The notes beneath the pieces are model-generated. The model did no database searches. It saw only the letters and a program-made list of their open reading frames with translations, and was not told the origin of the DNA. Of a stretch of DNA of 64,000 nt, positions 6,501 to 13,715 are shown piece after piece; position 1 is the stretch's first letter; each line of letters begins with the position of its first letter. The position numbers and the translations under genes are program-made. Source of the stretch: a virus; IMG/VR virus record IMGVR_UViG_3300026118_000002, positions 1 through 64,000 of that record. One strand, written 5' to 3'.

Positions 6501-6706
6501 TGGTCGCATCCGCTACGCTCTACACCGTCGGCGCACTCGGAGCGCCGCTGTATCTCGCGGCGAGGCGCGGGCCGCAAGTCGGGTCACTGTTCCCCGGCGC
6601 GCGGGTGCCCGGTGAGTTGTGTGTCGGCGAGCGCATTCACGATAACGATCGGTGGGTGTGTATGGGGATATTCTACGCCTGGTCAGAGCGGCTGAAGGCA
6701 GCCTGA
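6500..6706 (+). CDS. Hypothetical protein, 68 aa
   Basis: ATG 6500 overlaps the TGA of the amidase gene (TGATG). The sequence MVASATLYTVGALGAPLYLA suggests one hydrophobic N-terminal segment, followed by a basic, Gly/Pro-rich part. It may be a small membrane partner of the endolysin, but it is too short to assign. Confidence 0.55.
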   Translation: MVASATLYTVGALGAPLYLAARRGPQVGSLFPGARVPGELCVGERIHDNDRWVCMGIFYAWSERLKAA

Positions 6707-6723
6707 GACTAAAGGGAAGCGTA

Positions 6724-6753
6724 CCTAGCGGCAGCTCACGACTAACCGCTAGG
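6724..6753. repeat. Inverted repeat in intergenic gap
   Basis: CCTAGCGG and CCGCTAGG form an 8-bp perfect stem with a 14-base loop, between the 68-residue gene and the next one. There is no T-run, so it is a weak terminator or a binding site. Confidence 0.45.
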
Positions 6754-6782
6754 CACTAAGCCGCATAGCGAGATGCAGCCTA

Positions 6783-7025
6783 ATGAAAAGTATATCACAG
6801 CGCACAATCCAGGCAGAACGCTTAACAACTCGCTTGCGCTACCAGGAGTGGCTAGGCCGACTCTCGCCACACGAGAGCGCCGCTGTCTTTCAAGCCGCCG
6901 ATTGGTTCGCGACGGTCCATGCGCTCGACATGGACGCACTCTATGCCCTGATCGGCGTATTGGAGGCACGACTCGCGCGACACGAGCAACGGATTGTCGT
7001 CTTAGAGCAGGCGCGGGATGCCTGA
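6783..7025 (+). CDS. Hypothetical helical protein, 80 aa
   Basis: This is a mostly helical, charged protein (HESAAVFQAADWFATVHALD) with a C-terminal coiled-coil-like stretch (LEARLARHEQRIVVLEQARD). It overlaps the next gene by eight bases. No membrane segment is seen. The function is unknown. Confidence 0.6.
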   Translation: MKSISQRTIQAERLTTRLRYQEWLGRLSPHESAAVFQAADWFATVHALDMDALYALIGVLEARLARHEQRIVVLEQARDA

Positions 7026-7518
7026 TTGGAGTGCCATTGTGTTAGCACTGGGGGGGTTGTTAGGCGGCGGCGGCATCGCGGCACTCATTCGTGCGCGCAG
7101 CCAGAATCGCGTTGACGAGCGTGCGCAGCTCACGACCGAGCAGCAGTCGTTTCGTCAGTCGATGGCTGAGCAGATCGCTGGGCTACGGGTACAGCTCACT
7201 GATGGCGCGAAGCGCAACGATGGGCTTGAGCAGGAACTGCGCACGCAGGGCAAAGAGCTTGCCGCGCTTGGCACGAAAAACGAGTATCAGGAGCGCCAAT
7301 TGCATGAGCAGGCTGAGCAGATCGCTGATCTCCGCACGCAGAACGCGACACAAGCTCAGCAGATCGCGGCGTTGACGGAAGAGAAGGCGGTGGTCATTCA
7401 GCGCTTGCAGGCGGAAGTGCTCAAGAATGATTTCCTGACACGCGAGATCAACGAGTTACGCCACGAGGTCTCACGGATGCGAGAGAAGTTACCGGTGCGG
7501 GCAGAGGCAACGCCATGA
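7018..7518 (+). CDS. Membrane-anchored coiled-coil protein, 166 aa
   Basis: One N-terminal membrane segment (residues 5-25, VLALGGLLGGGGIAALI) is followed by about 120 residues of coiled coil rich in Glu, Gln and Leu. This shape (single anchor plus long helix) resembles inner-membrane spanins or lysis accessory proteins, and it sits beside endolysin and holin candidates. It overlaps the next gene by four bases. The lysis role is inferred. Confidence 0.65.
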   Translation: MPDWSAIVLALGGLLGGGGIAALIRARSQNRVDERAQLTTEQQSFRQSMAEQIAGLRVQLTDGAKRNDGLEQELRTQGKELAALGTKNEYQERQLHEQAEQIADLRTQNATQAQQIAALTEEKAVVIQRLQAEVLKNDFLTREINELRHEVSRMREKLPVRAEATP

Positions 7519-8084
7519 CCGCAGAGTGGACAGTCGAGACACTCAAAGAACACCTTGACGCGCTGTTCGAGGAGCATAATCACGCGCACACGCGCCAGCA
7601 TGCCGCTGCGGAGGTCGTGACTACTGCCGCGAACGCCGCACACGAGAAGCAGGACGCTCTCAGTAAAGAGCACATCGAAACACGATTCGTTGAGCATGAA
7701 CGACTGACCGCGCAGCGCTTTTCGGCACAAGAGAAGGCAGTTACGGCAGCGTTTTCGGCACAAGAGAAGGCGATTTCGGCAGCCCTCGCCGCCGCAAGCA
7801 CAGCCGTGAGCAAGGCAGAAACCGCCGCTGAAAAACGTTTCGAGGGCGTGAACGAGTTCCGCGCCCAACTCTCCGATCAGCAGCGGACCTTCATACCGCG
7901 TCAAGAGGCCGATGCGGAGTTTCGTGCGATGCGCGAGCGAATCGAAGGACTGACCACGCGACTCGATCGCTCTGAGGGGCGCAGCAGTGGTGTCCATGCC
8001 AGCACCGGAATGATGATAACGATCATCCTGGTTGCCGTCGCTGTGATGGGGTTACTGATCAAGTTCCTGCCGCTTGGTACCTAA
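7515..8084 (+). CDS. Coiled-coil protein with C-terminal membrane segment, 189 aa
   Basis: An ATGA overlap couples it to the previous gene. Residues 1-150 are helical, with an internal near-repeat (RFSAQEKAVTAAFSAQEKAI). The C-terminus has one membrane segment (MMITIILVAVAVMGLLIKFL). It is a mirror image of its neighbour (C-terminal versus N-terminal anchor), so the two may pair through their coiled coils. Similar proteins are common in phage lysis cassettes. Confidence 0.65.
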   Translation: MTAEWTVETLKEHLDALFEEHNHAHTRQHAAAEVVTTAANAAHEKQDALSKEHIETRFVEHERLTAQRFSAQEKAVTAAFSAQEKAISAALAAASTAVSKAETAAEKRFEGVNEFRAQLSDQQRTFIPRQEADAEFRAMRERIEGLTTRLDRSEGRSSGVHASTGMMITIILVAVAVMGLLIKFLPLGT

Positions 8085-8165
8085 ACAACCGCATATCCCG
8101 CGCGCCCACGCGGCGCGTTGTCTCATACTCACGCGAGCCCGCGCGCTCGCAGGAAGTCACGTCCT

Positions 8166-9185
8166 ATGAGCCTCAAGCGATGGCTCACCTACTCACCTGT
8201 TCGCGTCGGTTCTGTTCTTGTGCTGATGATTATCGCGGTGCTGCTTGCGTCGTCTCTCGCGCGGCCCGCAACGCATATCCACGCCGCACCGATGACAGCG
8301 GTCGCAACGCTGGGTACCGCGACACTCACTGTTGCTGACTGCCCAGCGGGTACCGTTCTTCTGAACAGCCAAGCGTGGTTTACGGCGTTCGCTGGGCAGA
8401 CAGGTCACGATTTTGGGCACACGCATTTGGAGTTTTGCTACCCTGCCGGAAGAGTATTCAACGGGAATGCGGCTGTCCCGTTTACCTTCCTTCTGACGAT
8501 GCACGACAACCCCGGCGGTGCGCTGACCGGGATCGCGATTCAGGTGTTCGGTAATTACGGTGCGATTCAGGTTGCGAAGCAGGCATTCAAGCCGGCCTAC
8601 ACTTGCGCCGATACCTGCTCATGGCTCGTCACACTCACGCTCGATCTGACGAAGGTACCAAAGTCGGGACGGCAAGAACTGCGCGTCCGTCCAAGTGTTA
8701 CCGAGAGCGACGGAGCCAAGAGCATTATCTCTACGTCGTACCCATTCCCGATCGCGAGCGATAAGCCAAAAGATGACTATCGCGGGGAGTCGTACTGGCA
8801 AGGCAAGGGATGGTACGACACGCCGCCGGGGATCGAATACGCAAAGGCGCAACTCCTTAGTCTGATGCCTATCGGCCCGATCAGTGGGGTATGGACGCCA
8901 ACGGTTGGTTGCCAGTCATCCGCACTACCGGTCACGTCATGTCTTGTGGCATTGGATTCAAATTTCCATATGGGCGATAACGGGGTTGTCTTGTATCAGG
9001 GCACCGGGGCGTACAAAGGAACGGTGAGAATCGACACACGCTCGCTCGCTCCTGGCTGGCACAAGCTGATCATTCGCTCTGATGTGCGGGTTGCGTCAGT
9101 CGGCAGCACGAACAGTGGATTGCTCGGTATCTCATTCTACGTCTCGCAGCAGGGCGCGGTGTCTGCTGCTGGCATTCGTCAATAA
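8166..9185 (+). CDS. Secreted or membrane-anchored protein, 339 aa
   Basis: ATG 8166 follows AGGAAG by nine bases. A basic start and a hydrophobic stretch (VGSVLVLMIIAVLLASSLA) form a signal peptide or anchor. The remaining 290 residues look like an extracellular beta-rich domain with paired cysteines (VADCPAG, EFCYPAG, TCADTCSW, GCQSSALPVTSC), which could form disulphides. I do not recognise the family. Its place between lysis membrane proteins and the holin candidate suggests an envelope role. Confidence 0.7.
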   Translation: MSLKRWLTYSPVRVGSVLVLMIIAVLLASSLARPATHIHAAPMTAVATLGTATLTVADCPAGTVLLNSQAWFTAFAGQTGHDFGHTHLEFCYPAGRVFNGNAAVPFTFLLTMHDNPGGALTGIAIQVFGNYGAIQVAKQAFKPAYTCADTCSWLVTLTLDLTKVPKSGRQELRVRPSVTESDGAKSIISTSYPFPIASDKPKDDYRGESYWQGKGWYDTPPGIEYAKAQLLSLMPIGPISGVWTPTVGCQSSALPVTSCLVALDSNFHMGDNGVVLYQGTGAYKGTVRIDTRSLAPGWHKLIIRSDVRVASVGSTNSGLLGISFYVSQQGAVSAAGIRQ

Positions 9186-9205
9186 CCAACCAAAGGGGAT
9201 TTTCG

Positions 9206-9553
9206 ATGGTTATGATCACATTTAGTCCTGAAGATGCGCAGATCGTCTACGGGCTGATCGCGTCGTTCCTGGTCCCATTCGTCATCTCGGCACTCAAGCG
9301 CGCGTCCTGGTCAGCCGGTGCGAAATTCGCGCTCGCCGTTGTGGTCTGCCTGCTCGCTGGTGCGCTGTCGGTCTATATGGCCGGTACGTTTACCGGCCCT
9401 ACGTCGGTCATTGTCGTGGGCGCGGCGATCTTCACAGCGGCTCAGGCTCACTTTGCTACCTGGTTCCAGTCGTTAGGTTTGGAATCGTGGCTCAATCCTG
9501 GCAGCGATGCGCCAGTGAATGTAGCACCGACGCCGATCTCGCGTCTGCCGTAG
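9206..9553 (+). CDS. Holin candidate, 115 aa
   Basis: Three hydrophobic segments are visible, at about residues 12-30, 40-58 and 64-82, with a short hydrophilic tail. Size and topology fit class I holins. AAAGGGG precedes the ATG. It lies in the lysis region between the amidase and the glucosaminidase. Other small membrane proteins nearby (10392, 10496, 12738) are alternatives. Confidence 0.6.
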   Translation: MVMITFSPEDAQIVYGLIASFLVPFVISALKRASWSAGAKFALAVVVCLLAGALSVYMAGTFTGPTSVIVVGAAIFTAAQAHFATWFQSLGLESWLNPGSDAPVNVAPTPISRLP

Positions 9554-9555
9554 CG

Positions 9556-9771
9556 ATGGATATCGAAGCCTACGCCGCACTCGTTGCCGCCTATCGTCAG
9601 GCGCGGCGGGCGTGGCAGAGCCCGATCGTGCAGCAGGGTGCGATGCTGCTGGGGATGGACGAGCGATCGTTCTGCCATATGCTGATATGGCTGCGCACGG
9701 GCGCGGTGGTACATCAGGCGTACGATCGAGCATTCACGGAGGCGGGCGACGATTCACAGGAGACCCCATGA
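9556..9771 (+). CDS. Hypothetical protein, 71 aa
   Basis: A small helical protein (AYAALVAAYRQARRAWQSP). It starts at ATG 9556, just after the holin candidate's stop, and its TGA overlaps the next ATG. Its C-terminal motif (VVHQAYDRAFTEAGDD) resembles the end of the 99-residue protein at 10109 (AVRAAHEQVFAEAGSD), so the two may be distant paralogues. Confidence 0.55.
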   Translation: MDIEAYAALVAAYRQARRAWQSPIVQQGAMLLGMDERSFCHMLIWLRTGAVVHQAYDRAFTEAGDDSQETP

Positions 9772-10112
9772 CGAGCTTATCCCGCCAACAGACGCTACCG
9801 CTCTTCTGGTGGCTACAGCCATCGCGCTACCAGAATCAGCCGCACGCCTACGTGTGTCCGCTCCTGATGACGCTCTCTGCGCTGCTCTGGCGCGTGCGCG
9901 GGAAGCATGCCGTGTGGAGTGCGGCGACGTGGGGGCAGTACACCGATCGTGATATTGATGAGCCGACGCCGGGATGGATTTCGCCCGCGCGGGTCGTTAT
10001 TGGTCACTGCGAGGCAGACTGCCTGTTCCCGCGAAGGCTTATTGAGAAAGAATGCGACTTCTGGAATGGCCGGATCGGAGTTCGCATACGAAGCCCGCGC
10101 CGCAAGCGATGA
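9768..10112 (+). CDS. Hypothetical protein, 114 aa
   Basis: ATG 9768 overlaps the previous TGA. The product is Trp-rich (LFWWLQPSRYQNQ), with a Cys pair in HCEADC and a basic C-terminus. No domain is recognised. The end overlaps the next ATG, so the run 9556-10408 is translationally coupled. Confidence 0.5.
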   Translation: MTSLSRQQTLPLFWWLQPSRYQNQPHAYVCPLLMTLSALLWRVRGKHAVWSAATWGQYTDRDIDEPTPGWISPARVVIGHCEADCLFPRRLIEKECDFWNGRIGVRIRSPRRKR

Positions 10113-10408
10113 TCGCAACCGCCACAGTGCATGAAACAGCAAACGGCACGCACGTTGGCTCATACACATTCGAGGCACCATGTTGGCGAGACTGTGTGTA
10201 CGGCATTCTTTATTGGCTACGAATCGAAGTGCTGCCGTATTGGCCGATCGATGCGCTACGTCTTTCGTGGTTCAACGATACCGATCGGGACATCGCAGCC
10301 GCGCTCTACGGCATCGGATTGAGTCATTCTCTCGTTGATCAACAGGCGGTACGCGCTGCGCACGAACAGGTATTTGCAGAGGCCGGCAGCGATGCGTCTC
10401 AGAGATGA
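10109..10408 (+). CDS. Hypothetical protein, 99 aa
   Basis: It begins MIATATVHETANGTHVG and continues with aromatic segments (CVYGILYWLRIEVLPYW). The C-terminal tail resembles that of the 71-residue protein at 9556. The function is unknown. Confidence 0.5.
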   Translation: MIATATVHETANGTHVGSYTFEAPCWRDCVYGILYWLRIEVLPYWPIDALRLSWFNDTDRDIAAALYGIGLSHSLVDQQAVRAAHEQVFAEAGSDASQR

Positions 10409-10499
10409 TCGTGGCTGTGTTATCGCCATCGGGCTATCCGTCGCGCTGCTCGCTATCTGCGCGCTGCTGCTGATTGCGGCGCTAATGGGGCACTTATGA
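10392..10499 (+). CDS. Single-pass membrane microprotein, 35 aa
   Basis: It begins MRLRDDRG and then has one strong membrane segment (AIGLSVALLAICALLLIAAL). It overlaps the gene before by 17 bases and the next by ATGA. It could be an antiholin or pinholin-like peptide; only topology and overlap support this. Confidence 0.5.
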   Translation: MRLRDDRGCVIAIGLSVALLAICALLLIAALMGHL

Positions 10500-10708
10500 T
10501 CAGTCTAATCGCCTTTTGCATCTTCGTCGCCTTCGTCGGGCTGGCTACTTTCTTCGTGTGGCTGAATCATCGTCCGACGCGCACCACGTACACGCTGGTG
10601 CAACGCCGCGCGGCTTGGCATGTCAGCGGCGGCAAGGCATCGGCGCGACATGCAACCACCGAAGAGGCGCTGCTAGACATGAGCAGCCGCGTGAAGGGCG
10701 ACGAGTGA
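10496..10708 (+). CDS. Membrane protein, 70 aa
   Basis: The N-terminus is one membrane segment (LIAFCIFVAFVGLATFFVWL), followed by a basic soluble tail. The stop overlaps the GTG of the RlpA-like gene. It is a possible spanin or holin partner. Confidence 0.55.
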   Translation: MISLIAFCIFVAFVGLATFFVWLNHRPTRTTYTLVQRRAAWHVSGGKASARHATTEEALLDMSSRVKGDE

Positions 10709-11079
10709 TCGGCGCAATCCGTAGCACGGCGCTGGCGCTGCTGCTGGGAGCGATGCCGTTCGGCGGGTCGGTCATGCACGGCTACGCAGCGAGGTACGAT
10801 CCTGGCGTATTCGAGCAGGTACGCGCGAACCGGGGGATGCCGCACGCCGACTGCTACATCGCCTCGGATCGGCACCCGCTCGGGGCGCTGGTGCGGATCG
10901 AGGGTGTGCGAACGGGCGTGTGGCGGATCGCGCAAGTGACCGACATGTCGGCCCCGAAGGATAAGGCGCGACACCTGCGATCTGGCTTGGTGGAATTAGA
11001 CTACGCATGCGCGCGAGCGATTTGTGGACATGTCTCTGAGCCGTGGCGCGAATGCCCGGTGATCGTACGAGGAGCCTGA
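10705..11079 (+). CDS. RlpA-like double-psi barrel protein, secreted, 124 aa
   Basis: GTG 10705 overlaps the previous stop (GTGA). A signal-like start (STALALLLGAMPFGGS) is followed by GYAARYDPG and then HPLGALVRIEGVRTGVW and AQVTD, which follow the pattern of RlpA-type double-psi beta-barrels. Some members of that fold cut glycan strands as lytic transglycosylases, with Asp as catalyst; an Asp is present in VTD. It likely acts on peptidoglycan outside the membrane. Fold assignment is by motif only. Confidence 0.55.
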   Translation: MIGAIRSTALALLLGAMPFGGSVMHGYAARYDPGVFEQVRANRGMPHADCYIASDRHPLGALVRIEGVRTGVWRIAQVTDMSAPKDKARHLRSGLVELDYACARAICGHVSEPWRECPVIVRGA

Positions 11080-11081
11080 TC

Positions 11082-11636
11082 ATGACGACCCTTCCTGGCA
11101 CGTTTGGCCCTGACAATCGCTACAAGACCTACACCAACGCCCCCTCGCAGGTCACCGATGCCGCTGGCGTCGAGTTTCGTGGCCTGCTGGCGAGCGACAG
11201 TAAGCAGGCGAATAAGCTCTGCTACGTCGTGGTGCGGATGGACACGCAGGCGGTGATCTTCGCATCCCCAGCGGGTGCGGGTAGCGGCAGCATCAGCGCC
11301 GCGCCGAGCGGGCCGCTGAAGGTCGTCTACAACGTCGCGCAGAACGCGGGCACGGACACGCTGAGCACGGCGATTCCTGATGTGTTCACGCCGTTCGTGA
11401 TTGAGTCGACCGTGCGGGCGATCCTTGCTACCGTCGCGCAGCAGATTCGCACGAATAAAGACACGACCGGGCTGAACCAATCGATCTATCAGAAGATCGT
11501 CGGCTACGCCGCCTCGACGCACGCCGCGCTGGTTGCCGAGATAGTGAAGAAGGTCGGCGAAATCTACGGGCTCACTGCCGCACCGCAGCCGAGCGCGGCG
11601 AGTCCGCAGGCGGCGCACCCGGATGTGGAGATGTAG
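11082..11636 (+). CDS. Hypothetical protein, 184 aa
   Basis: The sequence starts MTTLPGTFGPDNRYKTYTN and has a small-residue-rich middle (AGAGSGSISAAPSG) and a helical C-terminal half (ALVAEIVKKVGEIYG). No signal peptide or catalytic motif is seen. It lies between two wall-hydrolase genes. Confidence 0.6.
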   Translation: MTTLPGTFGPDNRYKTYTNAPSQVTDAAGVEFRGLLASDSKQANKLCYVVVRMDTQAVIFASPAGAGSGSISAAPSGPLKVVYNVAQNAGTDTLSTAIPDVFTPFVIESTVRAILATVAQQIRTNKDTTGLNQSIYQKIVGYAASTHAALVAEIVKKVGEIYGLTAAPQPSAASPQAAHPDVEM

Positions 11637-11638
11637 CT

Positions 11639-11848
11639 ATGGCAGAACTTCCGCGCCGTTCGTTTCTGGTGAATCTTGGGCTTTTGCCTTTTACGATCAG
11701 GGGGCTGTCTAGTAGTGTGCCGATACAGAAGCCGAACGAGATGCCCGTTGCTGTTGATACGGAGTCACCTTCACCGGGCGTGGCGACGGGCGGATGGGTC
11801 ACGATCACGGTCAATGGTGTGCCTTGCAGGTTTCCCGTTGTTCCCTAG
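11639..11848 (+). CDS. Small protein with twin-arginine-like start, 69 aa
   Basis: The N-terminus reads PRRSFLVNLGLLPFTI, close to the S-R-R-x-F-L-K signal that directs folded proteins to the Tat exporter. A short beta-rich tail follows. A Tat-exported protein this short would be unusual, so the match may be chance. Confidence 0.5.
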   Translation: MAELPRRSFLVNLGLLPFTIRGLSSSVPIQKPNEMPVAVDTESPSPGVATGGWVTITVNGVPCRFPVVP

Positions 11849-11857
11849 AAAGCACAT

Positions 11858-12493
11858 ATGACCTACACGCCCGACAGCCCGCTCATCGGCCCATCGCACG
11901 CCACGGCGGCGCAGTGTGCGGCGTACATCCTTGCGCGCCCGCATGGCGAGTACGACGAACACGATATCGCTGAGGTAATCGTGCCGGGCTATGTGCGTGT
12001 GTGTGAGCGGGTGGGGCTGGACTGGACGCTTCTGATTGCGCAGATGTGTCACGAGACAGCGTATCTGAGCAGTTGGTGGTCACAACGACCGAGGCGCAAT
12101 CCGGCAGGGATAGGGGTAACCGGGTACAGCACGAATCCTCGTCATTTAGTGCCGGCTGGGCCAGGGTGGGTATATCGTGGCAATACACTTGTCGAGGGCT
12201 GCGCGTTCGCCTCGTGGACTGATGACGCGATACCCTGCCACGCCGGGCGCTTGCTCGCCTACGCACTCACGGATGCGGACATTGCGCCGTTCCCAACCGG
12301 GCGCGATCCTGAGTTGCACCAAGCGCAGCGCAGCCTGATTGCACAGGCACTCGCCGTGCGTCCGCTGCCTCCGTCGTATCGTGGGGTTGCGCCGAGTCTG
12401 CGAGGACTAGCGGGGCGATGGGCGGTGCCGGGGGCGACCTACCCGGATAAGATCGTGACGATCGCGAATGCGATTGTGCGGGTGAGGGCGTAG
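11858..12493 (+). CDS. Glucosaminidase/lysozyme-like peptidoglycan hydrolase, 211 aa
   Basis: The start PLIGPSHATAAQCAAYILAR and the core AQMCHETAYLSSWW match the glucosaminidase (GH73-like) proteins encoded in Chloroflexota genomes. The catalytic Glu would be Glu66. The later PAGIGVTG segment is also typical. It would cut the glycan backbone. There is no signal peptide, so export would depend on the holin, or the protein could be virion-bound. Two other wall-active genes, the amidase and the RlpA-like protein, are close by. Confidence 0.75.
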   Translation: MTYTPDSPLIGPSHATAAQCAAYILARPHGEYDEHDIAEVIVPGYVRVCERVGLDWTLLIAQMCHETAYLSSWWSQRPRRNPAGIGVTGYSTNPRHLVPAGPGWVYRGNTLVEGCAFASWTDDAIPCHAGRLLAYALTDADIAPFPTGRDPELHQAQRSLIAQALAVRPLPPSYRGVAPSLRGLAGRWAVPGATYPDKIVTIANAIVRVRA

Positions 12494-12495
12494 TC

Positions 12496-12738
12496 ATGGC
12501 GTATTCTGTAAGGCACCCATGGAAATGTGAGCGCTGTGGTACTGTCTGGGCTGCGTGCCCGCCGTTCTGTGGTTGCTCTGAGTATTCAACCGTGTCCACT
12601 ACAACCGTAACGACGGGTGGGTCTCCTGTGTTGATTCCTGCTGCTTGGCGTTGCACATGTGCTGCGTATCCGGTTATTGATACGCGCTGCCCTGTGCATG
12701 GAGTGCGGTTTGTTTCGAGTTCATGGAGGACACATTGA
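12496..12738 (+). CDS. Cysteine-rich small protein, 80 aa
   Basis: CERCGTVW, CPPFCGCS, CTCAAYP and RCPVHG give eight or more cysteines, enough for two zinc sites. It is coupled by one-base overlap to the next gene. The function is unknown. Confidence 0.6.
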   Translation: MAYSVRHPWKCERCGTVWAACPPFCGCSEYSTVSTTTVTTGGSPVLIPAAWRCTCAAYPVIDTRCPVHGVRFVSSSWRTH

Positions 12739-12959
12739 TGATCCGTGCGCTTGGCTACGCGCTGCTGCTGAATATCCTGTACGTGCTGATCGTCATAGTG
12801 AACCTAGTCGCGTTTGGGTTCTTCAATCTTGGCGTCGTGATCATCGCGCCGCTTGTGTGTGGGGCGCTGCTGCCTATTCAGTACGATTCTGTTCGGCAGA
12901 AGTATGCGCGGAAGCAACCAACGCACGATGTGGTGTCTTCCGAGATCGTGTGTTGGTGA
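12738..12959 (+). CDS. Two-pass membrane protein, 73 aa
   Basis: GGAGG lies eight bases before ATG 12738. Two hydrophobic segments (LLLNILYVLIVIVNLVAF and LGVVIIAPLVCGALL) form a hairpin, with a charged C-terminal tail. It is a holin-size alternative to the 9206 gene. Confidence 0.6.
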   Translation: MIRALGYALLLNILYVLIVIVNLVAFGFFNLGVVIIAPLVCGALLPIQYDSVRQKYARKQPTHDVVSSEIVCW

Positions 12960-13042
12960 TGTCCCTTCGTCATCCGCTGCAATGGCTGCTGTGGGGCCCG
13001 CTGTCTGCCGTTGCCGCGCGGGTGTGGCCTAGATTTGAGTGA
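12959..13042 (+). CDS. Microprotein, 27 aa
   Basis: ATG 12959 overlaps the preceding TGA (ATGA). The product (MSLRHPLQWLLWGPLSAVAA, then RVWPRFE) is amphipathic and Trp-rich. It ends five bases before the terminase small-subunit start. Support is the coupled start and the clean stop only. Confidence 0.4.
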   Translation: MSLRHPLQWLLWGPLSAVAARVWPRFE

Positions 13043-13046
13043 GTGT

Positions 13047-13715
13047 GTGAGTGCTGGGTTGACCGATAAGCAAGCGCTGTTTGTGCGAGAGTACCTAGCC
13101 TGCCTGAATGCCGCTGAAGCAGCTCGAAGGGCAGGCTATTCAGAGCACACCGCACGACAGCAAGGGCAGCGCCTGTTGACAAATGTTGACATTGTTGAAG
13201 CAGTGCGTATCGGACTCGCCGAGCGCGCGATGCCTACCGACGAGGTGCTGACGCGGCTTGCTGACATTGCACGCGGCGACATGGGTGATTTCCTGCGCAT
13301 TGACGAGGAGGAGATCACCCTGAGCCAAACACTGGCCTATGTTACGCAGCAGGAAGCGGGGGGTGCCGTAAGTGCTGCTGTCTCTCGCCTAAAGGGTGAA
13401 GATTCGGGCAATAAGGATGAGCCGCGCCGGGCATTACTTATCACAACCGAGACGGTTAAGCGCCCGATCGCGCGACTCGATCTTATGCAGGCTGGTCGGC
13501 GCGGGCTACTACGCCTCGTCAAGAAATACTCGCTTGACGACAAGGGTAAGGTCGCAATCGAGTTGTATAGCGCGCAAGACGCACTGAACACGTCAGCGAA
13601 GATACACGGACTGCTCAAAGAGCAGTCAACGAATCTGAATGTGACACCCGATGAACTCAAGAACATGAGTGACGAGGATTTCAACGAACTTGCTCGGAAG
13701 CGTGGCCTCCTCTAA
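13047..13715 (+). CDS. terS: Terminase small subunit, 222 aa
   Basis: The N-terminal pattern LTDKQALFVREYL, AAEAARRAGYSEHTARQQG is the DNA-binding helix-turn-helix of the terminase-2 small subunit family. This protein recognises phage DNA and feeds it to the large subunit. The middle region (ADIARGDMGDFLRID) is also typical. GTG 13047 is the most likely start. It overlaps the large-subunit gene. Confidence 0.85.
   Translation: MSAGLTDKQALFVREYLACLNAAEAARRAGYSEHTARQQGQRLLTNVDIVEAVRIGLAERAMPTDEVLTRLADIARGDMGDFLRIDEEEITLSQTLAYVTQQEAGGAVSAAVSRLKGEDSGNKDEPRRALLITTETVKRPIARLDLMQAGRRGLLRLVKKYSLDDKGKVAIELYSAQDALNTSAKIHGLLKEQSTNLNVTPDELKNMSDEDFNELARKRGLL

Noticed and set aside
12659-13042. A 127-codon rightward frame over the membrane protein gene
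   Set aside because: Only the last 27 codons, from ATG 12959, are outside the membrane-protein gene; the rest is its shadow.
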